Source: Aurantiochytrium sp. KH105 (Eukaryota; Sar; Bigyra; Thraustochytrida; Thraustochytriidae). Taken from it: a DNA stretch of 64,000 nucleotides. The stretch covers positions 62,001-126,000 of the forward strand of contig BGKB01000056.1 in NCBI GenBank assembly GCA_003116975.1, written 5' to 3'. The notes beneath the pieces were generated by a model. It worked only from the letters and a program-made list of their open reading frames with translations, had not been told where the DNA came from and did no database searches. Made by a program: the position numbers and the translations under genes. Of the stretch, positions 11,246 through 18,920 are shown one piece after another. The number at the start of each line of letters is the position of its first letter. Position 1 is the first letter of the stretch.

Positions 11246-13258
11246 TTAGGCGGAGGTGCGCTTCTTCTTCTTCTTCTTCTTGGCGGGTTCAGATGGCTCC
11301 TCCGGGGCCTCCTCGTCGTAGACTATTGAAGGCGCTGCGCGGTCGGCGGCCGCATCTTCATCGTCTGCCTCTTGCGCAGTTCGCAGAGCAACCTGGGAGA
11401 GCACAAAGTCGAGACGGCCAGAGAGCTTGAGAAACTTATCAAAGACCGCGAGACGCGTCTCAATGACTTGGTAAAGACTGCCGAGAACCTCGGGAAGATC
11501 CTGAATCTTGACCATGTGCGTGGCATGCTGCTCCAGCACGGCATGGATCCACAGCAAAAGGGCTTGGCCACGCGCAGGGCGCGCCTCGAGCTTTGAGACA
11601 ACAACACCCAAAAGCTGCACGGCGCGACGCGGCGAGAGACGCTGCACCGTTGCGCCAATGACCTTTTTGTCCTGGTTGCGCAGGCAAACCTCCAGCAGCT
11701 GATTGTCGTTGCTCTGGAGCGCCTGCTCCAGGACAGTGCTCAAAGAACCAGCCGTACCTGGCTGCGCACGTGGGCGCTTCCTTCGCTTGCTGCTTTCACC
11801 CTCATTGTCCGTGTCGGCCTCTTCATCGCCGTCGTCGTCTGCCGCGGCCGCCGCACGGCCTTCGGCCTTGGCGTCCGGCTGCTGGACGCGTTTCTGAAGC
11901 GCGGCAGTCAACTCGCGCACGCGCTCACCAAGCGTGCGTTCGTCATCTGTGGAACCTGCATCGTCCTCGTCGTTGCCATCGTTGTCACCCTCGGTCTGCA
12001 TCGCTTGGGGTTTAGCGAGTCCAGTCTTACTGTCCTTCACCACATGCAGCTTCTCCTTGGCCGCAGATTTCTCCTTGGCGGCGCCGTTCGCAGCATCTGC
12101 CATGTCCACATCGTCGTCCTCATCATCGCTGCTGCTAATGAGAGCCCCGCCAGTTTGCAAAAGCCGGGCGTTGGACGAAGCGTCGCCCAGCGTCTTCTTT
12201 GCGGGGAGCTCGTCGATCTTGAGCCGCTCAAAGACCGGGCGCAGCGATGTATCACGCGCCAAGACGAGGTCCCCGGCAGCAGCCAGGAGACCAAGCTGGA
12301 TCGTCCGGCCCGTAGCGCCCGCGGGCACGAGGATTTCGTGGTCTGGGGTCGCATGTGCCTGCGCCTCGCTGCCGGACGAAATGCTTGCACGGCAGAGCGA
12401 AACCCGGCCGTCCTCGCTGCAAGCGGCAAGAAGCACGTTCTTCTTCTTACCAGCAAGGGCAAGCTGGATCGGGGGACTCGCGAGCGCAAACGTGCTCGCG
12501 GGCTCCCGGACCATGGGCGCAGTGCCCGACTCGTCCTCGGTTTCATCGACGCCAAGAGAGGCCCGCTTTTTGGACTTCTTCGGGGTTTTGCCCCTGGTCT
12601 TCTTGGGCGCATCGATGGGCCAGAGACTTACGACACGGTCCTCGCAGCACGAGACAAAGCACGATGAGTCCGGGGCAAAGGCCAATGCGCGGACAGGCGT
12701 CGGGTGACCCGCGAAGCGCTGGACGCGCGCGCCCGAGGCAAGGTCCCAGAGCTTGATCGAAGTCGAAGCTGTGAGCATGTGCGAGTCGTCCTCGCTGATG
12801 CAGATTTTCACGCACCCCTGTTTGCCCACCTTAAATTTACGCGCTACCGAGTGCTCGTCGTCCTCAAGAAGGAACTCGTGCACGTAGCGGCCCTGCGAGC
12901 TACAGGCGAAAAGGCGCTCAGCATCCTTGGAGAAGCACACGTCTGCGACGGCCTCGGCGGCGGAGGCGTCCGGGACCTGAACATTGGACATGATCCGCGT
13001 GCCAGTGTTCATGTCCCACACGTTAATTTGGCCCTTTGCATTGCCCGTCGCGACGAGTCGCTTGTCGCCAGCGCACTGAAAGGCCACGCACGTGTACTGC
13101 TGGGTGAGATGGTCCTTTTCGTGGTGGGCGTGCTTGAGCGCGCCCGAGGCCACATCCCAGAGGGCGATGCGGTTGTCGGCGCCGACGTGCACGAGGGCGT
13201 CGGCCTCTGCGTTAAAGGCGCTCAAGCCATTTTCTGCGCTGCTGCCGGCAGCCACCAT
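11246..13258 (-). CDS. WDR43: UTP5/WDR43 small-subunit processome WD40 protein
   Basis: A single-exon gene of 670 residues. The N-terminal half (residues 1 to about 340) is a WD40 propeller (IALWDVASG, INVWDMNTG, IKLWDLASG, VVSLWPID). A charged disordered linker follows (about 395-500, with an SSDDEDDDVD acidic patch and SSKRRKRPR basic patch). A C-terminal Utp12-type helical domain (about 510-620) contains LLEVCLRNQDKKVIGATVQR and LLLWIHAVLEQH. The tail is a KKKKKKKRTSA nucleolar-type basic sequence. The order propeller-linker-Utp12 domain-basic tail is that of Utp5/WDR43, a t-UTP/UTP-A subunit that acts in pre-18S rRNA transcription and processing in the nucleolus. The divergent partner is the VMA22-like gene, 679 bases away. 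Confidence 0.85.
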   Translation of the reverse strand: MVAAGSSAENGLSAFNAEADALVHVGADNRIALWDVASGALKHAHHEKDHLTQQYTCVAFQCAGDKRLVATGNAKGQINVWDMNTGTRIMSNVQVPDASAAEAVADVCFSKDAERLFACSSQGRYVHEFLLEDDEHSVARKFKVGKQGCVKICISEDDSHMLTASTSIKLWDLASGARVQRFAGHPTPVRALAFAPDSSCFVSCCEDRVVSLWPIDAPKKTRGKTPKKSKKRASLGVDETEDESGTAPMVREPASTFALASPPIQLALAGKKKNVLLAACSEDGRVSLCRASISSGSEAQAHATPDHEILVPAGATGRTIQLGLLAAAGDLVLARDTSLRPVFERLKIDELPAKKTLGDASSNARLLQTGGALISSSDDEDDDVDMADAANGAAKEKSAAKEKLHVVKDSKTGLAKPQAMQTEGDNDGNDEDDAGSTDDERTLGERVRELTAALQKRVQQPDAKAEGRAAAAADDDGDEEADTDNEGESSKRRKRPRAQPGTAGSLSTVLEQALQSNDNQLLEVCLRNQDKKVIGATVQRLSPRRAVQLLGVVVSKLEARPARGQALLLWIHAVLEQHATHMVKIQDLPEVLGSLYQVIETRLAVFDKFLKLSGRLDFVLSQVALRTAQEADDEDAAADRAAPSIVYDEEAPEEPSEPAKKKKKKKRTSA

Positions 13259-13937
13259 TTGTCTTGCTTGCTTGCTCCTCGCTCGCTCGCTTGCTCGCTT
13301 GCTCGTTCAAGGGACTGCTCTTCGTCTTTCACGGACCGAGCTCTTCGACAGACAAGCTGGCCGTAAGCTGCTTGCAGGATTCGCGGCAGGCACGCCTCCA
13401 CCCGCTCGCGCCCCGCTCCGTGCTGCGCGCGCCGCTTGCCCGCTCGCTCGCTCGCTCGCTCGCTCCGCTGCTCGGGGTCTGCCACCGCTGGCCGCCGCCA
13501 CCAACCACCCCTCTCTCTCTGTCTGCCTGTCTGCCTGCCTCTCTCTCTGTCTGCCAAGGTCTGGGTCACCAGCAATTCCGCCGCCGCAACGCATTTTCGA
13601 GTCGCCGCAACGCAATTTAGTCGCCGCAAGGCAAATGGTGGTCGACGGCGAACCATGTCAAACTAGCTGCGCCTAGGTTTCCAGACTGCGAACAGATTCG
13701 CCGCCGACGACGCGAGGGCGGGCGGAGCGCGCTTTGCTCGGGCACTGCGCGTGGGAGCGCGGTCGATCGGCCGCGTTCGTGCATCGAAGGAGCGTCACAC
13801 CATAGATCTAAAAGGTTGAGAGCCTTTCGAGGAGGTATTCCCGCCCCTCGAGAGAGATAAGAGAGACACACACAGAGAGCTCAGAAGCCTGAAGCCTGCG
13901 CAGACCGGGAACAGAAAAAAGCGTCTTGAGACAGAAC
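13259..13937. promoter_or_regulatory. divergent promoter region UTP5 / VMA22
   Basis: Six hundred and seventy-nine bases lie between head-to-head start codons. They hold CGCT/CTTG repeats (13260-13310, 13440-13466), CTGC/CTCT repeats (13510-13555) and three copies of a CGCCGCAACGC-centred element (13582-13638). I see no coding sequence. Confidence 0.5.
13582..13638. repeat. three tandem CGCCGCAACGCA elements
   Basis: Three adjacent copies start at 13582, 13603 and 13622: CGCCGCAACGCATTTTCGAG, CGCCGCAACGCAATTTAGT and the more diverged CGCCGCAAGGCAAATGG. Each core is followed by an A/T run. Spacing of 19-21 bases (about two helical turns) suits a protein-binding array in the shared promoter. 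The regulatory role is inferred. Confidence 0.55.
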
Positions 13938-14537
13938 ATGGACGACTCCGCAGTCTTGAGCCTTTTGAAAGGCGCCGAACGCACTGTAGATTTGCATCGA
14001 GAGCTCGAAAACCTGCTGCGCAAGGGTTTTGTCGAGCTCTCGAGCGCAAAATTCTCAAAGGGCCTCGTGGGCAATACGCTCGTTTCGCCCGATGGCTTCC
14101 CGGCAGAGGCTCGTGCCCTTCGCGTCGTTGATGCCAACGAGCCGTGTACAGATGACGCTTCCCATTTTTCGTTGCATTTGCGAAGAACAAATAGCCCAGA
14201 GAACCCTGATGAAGACGAGGACAAGCAAGAGGGAAAAGAGGGACTTCGTCAGCGAAAGCCAGCGTCACAGAGTTCACCAGCACAAGATGACTTAACATCG
14301 GCGACACAGTCCAAGCATCGTACAGATGACCCTCTTTACCGCTGGCTTCGCATGAAGCCGCGTAATCAGCTTGAGCGCGCGCAAACGGCCTTCACTCAAT
14401 CGCTGGCTCTCATCGTCGAGCTCGCGGAGCACAAGCTCTTGCTTGCTGCGACCGCCTCTGACGTCAAAGTACCCACTTCACAGGACGACGATACCGATGA
14501 AAGCGCCACGCAGCAGGAGGAAGTGGAGGCCGCCTGA
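13938..14537 (+). CDS. VMA22: VMA22/CCDC115-like V-ATPase assembly factor
   Basis: A single-exon gene of 199 residues from the ATG at 13938. The N-terminal helix (residues 8-45, DLHRELENLLRKGFVELSSA) has the Leu-rich, KGF..L..A pattern of CCDC115/Vma22. The C-terminal block DPLYRWLRMKPRNQLERAQ followed by AFTQSL matches the DPLRWFG..VP..LRQAQ..F block that defines the family. Between them is an acidic, low-complexity, probably disordered linker (about 80-125). Family members act at the ER with Vma12/Vma21-type partners to assemble the V-ATPase membrane sector. The length fits CCDC115 (about 180). The match rests on two short blocks. Confidence 0.72.
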   Translation: MDDSAVLSLLKGAERTVDLHRELENLLRKGFVELSSAKFSKGLVGNTLVSPDGFPAEARALRVVDANEPCTDDASHFSLHLRRTNSPENPDEDEDKQEGKEGLRQRKPASQSSPAQDDLTSATQSKHRTDDPLYRWLRMKPRNQLERAQTAFTQSLALIVELAEHKLLLAATASDVKVPTSQDDDTDESATQQEEVEAA

Positions 14538-14869
14538 AAATTGTTGGCAAGATTATTTACGTGGTGGCATGGAAGATTGAGAGATCAGAACCAGATTGTG
14601 TTCAAACGAGTACGCACAGATTGTTGTAGAGTATACTATCGTTTGACTTTGCATATTCAGCCTTGCGCATGCATGCTTTGGTGAAGGTAAGCTTGATTGT
14701 TAAGAGGAAATTATCGTTTGACTTTGCGCATGCATGTATACATTGGCGAGGATGAGCTTGATAGGAATTGCGAGCAGTGCATTTTACGAGTCACAGCATA
14801 CATTGGACGTAAACGATATCCCCAACCTCGAGCTTCGTTTCAAGAGTCGTACCTATACCGTTCCATTCG
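14538..14869. other. short convergent intergenic region with an imperfect duplication
   Basis: ATCGTTTGACTTTGC occurs at 14638-14652 and again at 14713-14727. A companion GCGCATGCATG occurs at 14665 and 14726. No gene is visible; it should carry both 3' UTRs. Confidence 0.55.
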
Positions 14870-16867
14870 TCATGTTTTCTTTCGCTTGCTCCGCGAACTC
14901 TTCTTGTTACACTTGATCCAAGGCTTGAGCTTGTTCTTTGCGCAAGGATCCGCAGGAACAAGATCCGGACGACCAGGCACCTTACATTTGTAAAGATCGC
15001 TCTCGGTGGTGTTTCGAACGTCAAGGAAGCCCCACGGTGAGAGCTCGACGTCTCTCTCTGGCCCTCGCGAAGAGACGAGACGCATTGCTCCCGCGACGAG
15101 ACCAGCATGCGAAAGGATGGCCACGGCCATCTCTGCGCCAACGGGGCGAATATCGCTACCCGCATCAGCTGCCATCTTTGCCCGAAGCTTTTCTTTTCGT
15201 TGCTGAGCAATACTACCGCCGCCGCCGCCACTTGCGCCCGCATCGTCGTCGTCATCGTTCCCAAAACCGATTGTTTCGCCCGCTAACTTGGCCTGTCTGC
15301 GCGCTTCAATAAAGGCCTTGGAGGAGCTGGTCTCAATCATGAGCGGGTAAGGAATAAGAGCGTCGTAAAATGCCCAATCGATGGAAATGCCCGACGATGA
15401 AATCTCCAAGGTCTTGCGTCGTGGCTTGAAAGAGTACTCGCCGTGTCCTATAGCATTCATTTGCTGGCAGAGTTGCCGTCCAACGGACGCGTGCGCCCGC
15501 TCGACATGAGGCTGCACAGTGCAGTAATTGCGCGGCTGCAGCACACCTCCAATACAGCAATGCACAGCCAAAAGTCCAGACACGGGCGTGGCAAGTCGCC
15601 GCTTGCGGGCCAAGGCGCGACGAACACGCGCGTCGTTCGCGAGCGCATCGGCGGATTCGCTTGCGCCAAAGATCCAATCTCGAAACGCGCGCGTCTCGGC
15701 AGCCTCGAACGGGCTTGCCCCCATGTACACTTCACTTTCGGTCCACGTCTGTCCGTGGCCCCATGTGAAGCCGTCAGACCCCCAATTTCGATTGAGATCA
15801 ATACCGATGGACCCGTCGGCATTCTTTTGCCGATTCTTGCGCCAGAATCGCTTCTGCTTTTCCTCTTCGAGCTCGCTATCGGGCCGTGCAGAAAAAGTGT
15901 GCACGTAGCCATCTGGATTGAGAATTGGGACCAACCAGATATTGACGACCTTGAGCAGAGACGGTGCACGAAGAAGCGCAGCCTCTTGCTGCGCGTTTTC
16001 GCTCGAGAGAGGGGGCATTTCGTCGGCGTCGACGAGCAAGAGTCTTGCGGCTTCTGCCAGCGCCATTGGAACCATCCATTCACGCCCATGTTCGGTGCCA
16101 AGAATCACGACGTTGGGGTTTGCATTGGCTTGCGTCGAGACGGCAAGTCGTAGGGCAACGATGGGTCTGCCTCGGGCCGACGTCCCAATTTGGCCCAATG
16201 ACACGTGATCTGGAAAGCGGTCTCGAAGCCATGTGAAATACGTGAACATGGCATCGAGGTCACGAAACTCGTCGAAAAAGGCGCCGCTGCGGGCGCGACC
16301 GCGCTCGTCAAAGGATGCATGCAGCAGCTTTTCGGTCTGCAGTCGAGCCTTTTCTGCTGCTGCTTTGCGTTTCGATACACTGGTTTTCGTCGTCGACGTC
16401 GAAGACGCAGACATGCCTAGACGCAGCGCTTCTGTGTCGAGTGGCTTGAGGCCTTCAAGAAGAAGATCGCGGTAGCCGGTTTTAAGTTTGACCCGTTTCG
16501 GGGCCTGCGTTGCGGCGCGCAGGTCGAAGGTTTCTGGTGGTGGCTTTTTCACGAGATCGTCGCTTGCCTCGCTGTCGTCGTTCTCGGTCAACCTGAGCCG
16601 TCTCTCGTCACCGTTGCCTGGATCGAGGGCGCCAAGATTATGCCAGGATGTCAAAGTCACGAGAAATGCCAAGGAAACGAGGGTCAAGAGGCCCAGGCGC
16701 ACGTGCGTACGCGTAGTTTGCGCGCGCGCTTTTCGCCACGAGCTCCAAAGGCTCGATTCTGCGCGCCGCGTCGTCGGCTCATCGTTTGTCTCGTGGCGCG
16801 TATCTGTGTTGTCGCGCTTGTTGCGTCGACCACTGCCGCGCTCCGAGGTCTGAGCGCGCCTTTGCAT
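14870..16867 (-). CDS. membrane-anchored M14 zinc carboxypeptidase
   Basis: A single-exon gene of 665 residues. A basic cytosolic N-terminus is followed by one transmembrane segment (about residues 58-73, LGLLTLVSLAFLVTLTS), predicting a type II membrane or secreted enzyme. The peptidase domain (about 200-600) shows the zinc motif HGREW (His260, Glu263), substrate-binding LNRNW (Arg360), the third zinc ligand His436 in LLAVHCCIGG, the SSGISIDWAFYD block, and catalytic Glu512 in MIETSS. It should hydrolyse C-terminal residues from peptides in the secretory or endolysosomal system. The third-ligand region reads VHCC rather than the usual FHS(Y/F), and insertions (such as 402-425, 535-560) enlarge the domain. 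The C-terminus is strongly basic (KKSSRSKRKKT). Confidence 0.87.
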   Translation of the reverse strand: MQRRAQTSERGSGRRNKRDNTDTRHETNDEPTTRRAESSLWSSWRKARAQTTRTHVRLGLLTLVSLAFLVTLTSWHNLGALDPGNGDERRLRLTENDDSEASDDLVKKPPPETFDLRAATQAPKRVKLKTGYRDLLLEGLKPLDTEALRLGMSASSTSTTKTSVSKRKAAAEKARLQTEKLLHASFDERGRARSGAFFDEFRDLDAMFTYFTWLRDRFPDHVSLGQIGTSARGRPIVALRLAVSTQANANPNVVILGTEHGREWMVPMALAEAARLLLVDADEMPPLSSENAQQEAALLRAPSLLKVVNIWLVPILNPDGYVHTFSARPDSELEEEKQKRFWRKNRQKNADGSIGIDLNRNWGSDGFTWGHGQTWTESEVYMGASPFEAAETRAFRDWIFGASESADALANDARVRRALARKRRLATPVSGLLAVHCCIGGVLQPRNYCTVQPHVERAHASVGRQLCQQMNAIGHGEYSFKPRRKTLEISSSGISIDWAFYDALIPYPLMIETSSSKAFIEARRQAKLAGETIGFGNDDDDDAGASGGGGGSIAQQRKEKLRAKMAADAGSDIRPVGAEMAVAILSHAGLVAGAMRLVSSRGPERDVELSPWGFLDVRNTTESDLYKCKVPGRPDLVPADPCAKNKLKPWIKCNKKSSRSKRKKT

Positions 16868-17282
16868 GTCGTCGTCGCGACGCCTCCAGGCACATTCACG
16901 GACTGACTGACTGACGCTTGACTATGAGTTGATCCTTTGGTCCAGTGCATCAAGGAAGGGTTGACTGAAGGCCTCTGTTTTGGGGTGGTAGAATTGCGTT
17001 GTTTTCGGTTGTTTTGGAAAATAAACCAAACATGCACAGCGTTAGCGCTGCTAGGGCGGGTTTTTCTTGAACATGCGCGGCCAATGGAGCAGGTCTAGGC
17101 CTAATTCAAGATCTGGGATTGTCAATACATGAAAGCAACCACAGACAGCCTTGTTGTTGGAAAAAAAAAAAGTGAAAAATCTATTGTTCCGTTGCCGATT
17201 TCGAAGAATTCGAAAGAGCATAATCTACTCGCCCTTTTAGCCGCGCCGCTCGTACGCGCATCCAAAGGGGGAGGGGGTGGTA
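16868..17282. promoter_or_regulatory. divergent intergenic region
   Basis: Four hundred and fifteen bases lie between the carboxypeptidase and the hypothetical gene at 17283. They include a short TGAC run (16903-16915) and one TAGGCCTA palindrome (17096-17103). I see no coding sequence. Confidence 0.45.
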
Positions 17283-17714
17283 ATGCCAAAGGATGATGGT
17301 TATACTCCGTCTGCCCGGCTAGATATTGGCAGCACGGATGCAAACCCAGAGCCAATAACCATGTCTGAGGAGATCTTGGACGAGAAAAAGATGCCAGATC
17401 TAGGTGAGATGCCGGGCGTGAGCAGAGCAGAGCTCCGCAAGTGGTCTCGACGCGGACTGCGATCGGTGAATACATTTGCTATCGCAGGTGACCCCTCACA
17501 GCCTCGGCTCTCGAGCGAGGTCTGGGACATGCAAGACTCGCCTCCTCCTTTGCAGAGAATTGTTCGCGCCATTGAGACTGCAACGGGGCCGAAGACTGAG
17601 ACGACGGAATTTCGCGCAGAAGAATTCAAAGAGGCCTTGCATCTTGTGCCTGCACGGCCAAGACGAGGTGTCGCCTCAGCATGCCTGCTCCATCTTTTGT
17701 CGGAATCTTGCTAG
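17283..17714 (+). CDS. hypothetical protein, 143 residues
   Basis: An ATG-initiated open frame of unknown function. It is hydrophilic and acidic at the N-terminus (MSEEILDEKKMPDLGEMPGV), followed by a basic segment AELRKWSRRGLRS and a Pro-rich stretch. It has no signal peptide, membrane helix or recognised domain. It is kept because it is the only sensible frame in a gap flanked by a divergent and a convergent gene, preserving the alternating layout, and because amino-acid composition is not repeat-driven. The last 20 residues (ASACLLHLLSESC) look less coding-like, so a missed splice site near the 3' end is possible. Confidence 0.4.
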   Translation: MPKDDGYTPSARLDIGSTDANPEPITMSEEILDEKKMPDLGEMPGVSRAELRKWSRRGLRSVNTFAIAGDPSQPRLSSEVWDMQDSPPPLQRIVRAIETATGPKTETTEFRAEEFKEALHLVPARPRRGVASACLLHLLSESC

Positions 17715-17777
17715 AATTTCGCTATGTGGCATCATTGTTTCCTCATCAGTTGGTAGATAGCATCAAACAGACTAGGC

Positions 17778-18920
17778 CTAGTATGGAACAAGCTTGGGTT
17801 TTTTCGCAGATGACGATGATTGCGGTGCATTATCGGCAGATGAGGTCGAGGTCTGGTCCTTTCTGGTCTTGGTCTTCTTTTTGGTTTTCTTTTTCCTTTT
17901 GCGACCTTTGACGACACCAATCGCGACACGTGAACCAAAAAGTTCCTCATCTTCAGAGTCATCGCGTGTTTCTTTATCCACTCCATCGCCTTGAGACCTT
18001 TGCGTCTCAGATTGAAGAGTTGATGGTCCCGAAAAAGTCTGATGATCCTCTAAAGTCTGCGCGGATCTGCCTGATCCGGAGCGCACTTTGGCACGATTCT
18101 TTTGAGCCTCGGCTGCAATCGATGAACAGGGGAGAAAGCGATAGCACGCGTCAGTAAAGAATGAATTGTTTGGCTAAAGAGACGAAAGTATGCGGAAATG
18201 GTGGATACGAGACTTACCGAAGGCTGCCATTTGCGTTTCCTCTTCAAGTTTGTTCTGCATTGCTTTAGCATGCTGTTTCTCTTGCTGCTCGCGGAGAAAG
18301 GCGAGTTCGTCTTCGTCGAGCTCAGGAGGCAGGTCTGTGTGTACGGCGATGAAAGGTGCGTCAAGGCGTTAGTCGTACGTTCCATTTCTCTCTCTTTTTG
18401 TGTGTGTGTGCGCGCGCCGCGCCCCGTATGCGTATGTCTGCCTTCCTGCCTTCCTGCCCGCCAAAAAAGAACATAATGACCAAACTTCGTTCAGATCTTG
18501 AGATATCCATGCCACGACGCACACGAGCAGGACCGTGGAGAATCCGTCGTTCATTCGTTCGATGATTATCCATGCCATGGGACGACTACGGACCACGGAC
18601 ATGATTTTTTATTTCCATGACCCTGACGTGTTGGCCGAGGCAAGCAAATAGAAAGACAACATACCTTGTGCAGCGCGTTGACGCTGCCATTCCTCCTGCT
18701 GTTCTTCGCGCTGGCTCTGCAGCTGGTCGTAGAGCGAGGCGTGCTCGCGCTTGGCAAGAATCTCGCGCTCGCGCTCGAGCGCCGAGGGAGGGTTTCCGTC
18801 GCCAGGCGCGTGGTGCTCGATGCGCTCCACCTCCTCCTCGGTGCCCTCGGTCCCGTTGGCGCCGCTGCGCAGGACCGCTGTGCGCACGAAGTTCAGGCCC
18901 GCGCGGCCCCCCTCCTCCAT
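17778..18920 (-). CDS. PSME3IP1: NIP30/PIP30 (FAM192A)-domain protein, three exons
   Basis: Exons: 18920-18665, 18334-18218 and 18112-17778, giving 235 residues. Junctions are GTATGT/ACACAG and GTAAGT/TTGCAG, phases agree, and a GACTAAC branch-point-like sequence precedes exon 2. Exon 1 encodes NFVRTAV and a helix with SLYDQLQSQREEQQEEWQRQ. Exon 2 continues with DLPPELDEDELAFLREQQ. Together these match the NIP30 domain (LYERLQEQK...LDEDE..FL pattern). The C-terminus has an acidic SEDEE patch, then GSRVAIGVVKGRKRKKK and a Lys-rich nuclear signal. In animals PIP30/FAM192A binds the nuclear proteasome activator PA28-gamma; whether that partner exists here is unknown. A TAGGCCTA palindrome overlaps the stop codon. 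Confidence 0.75.
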
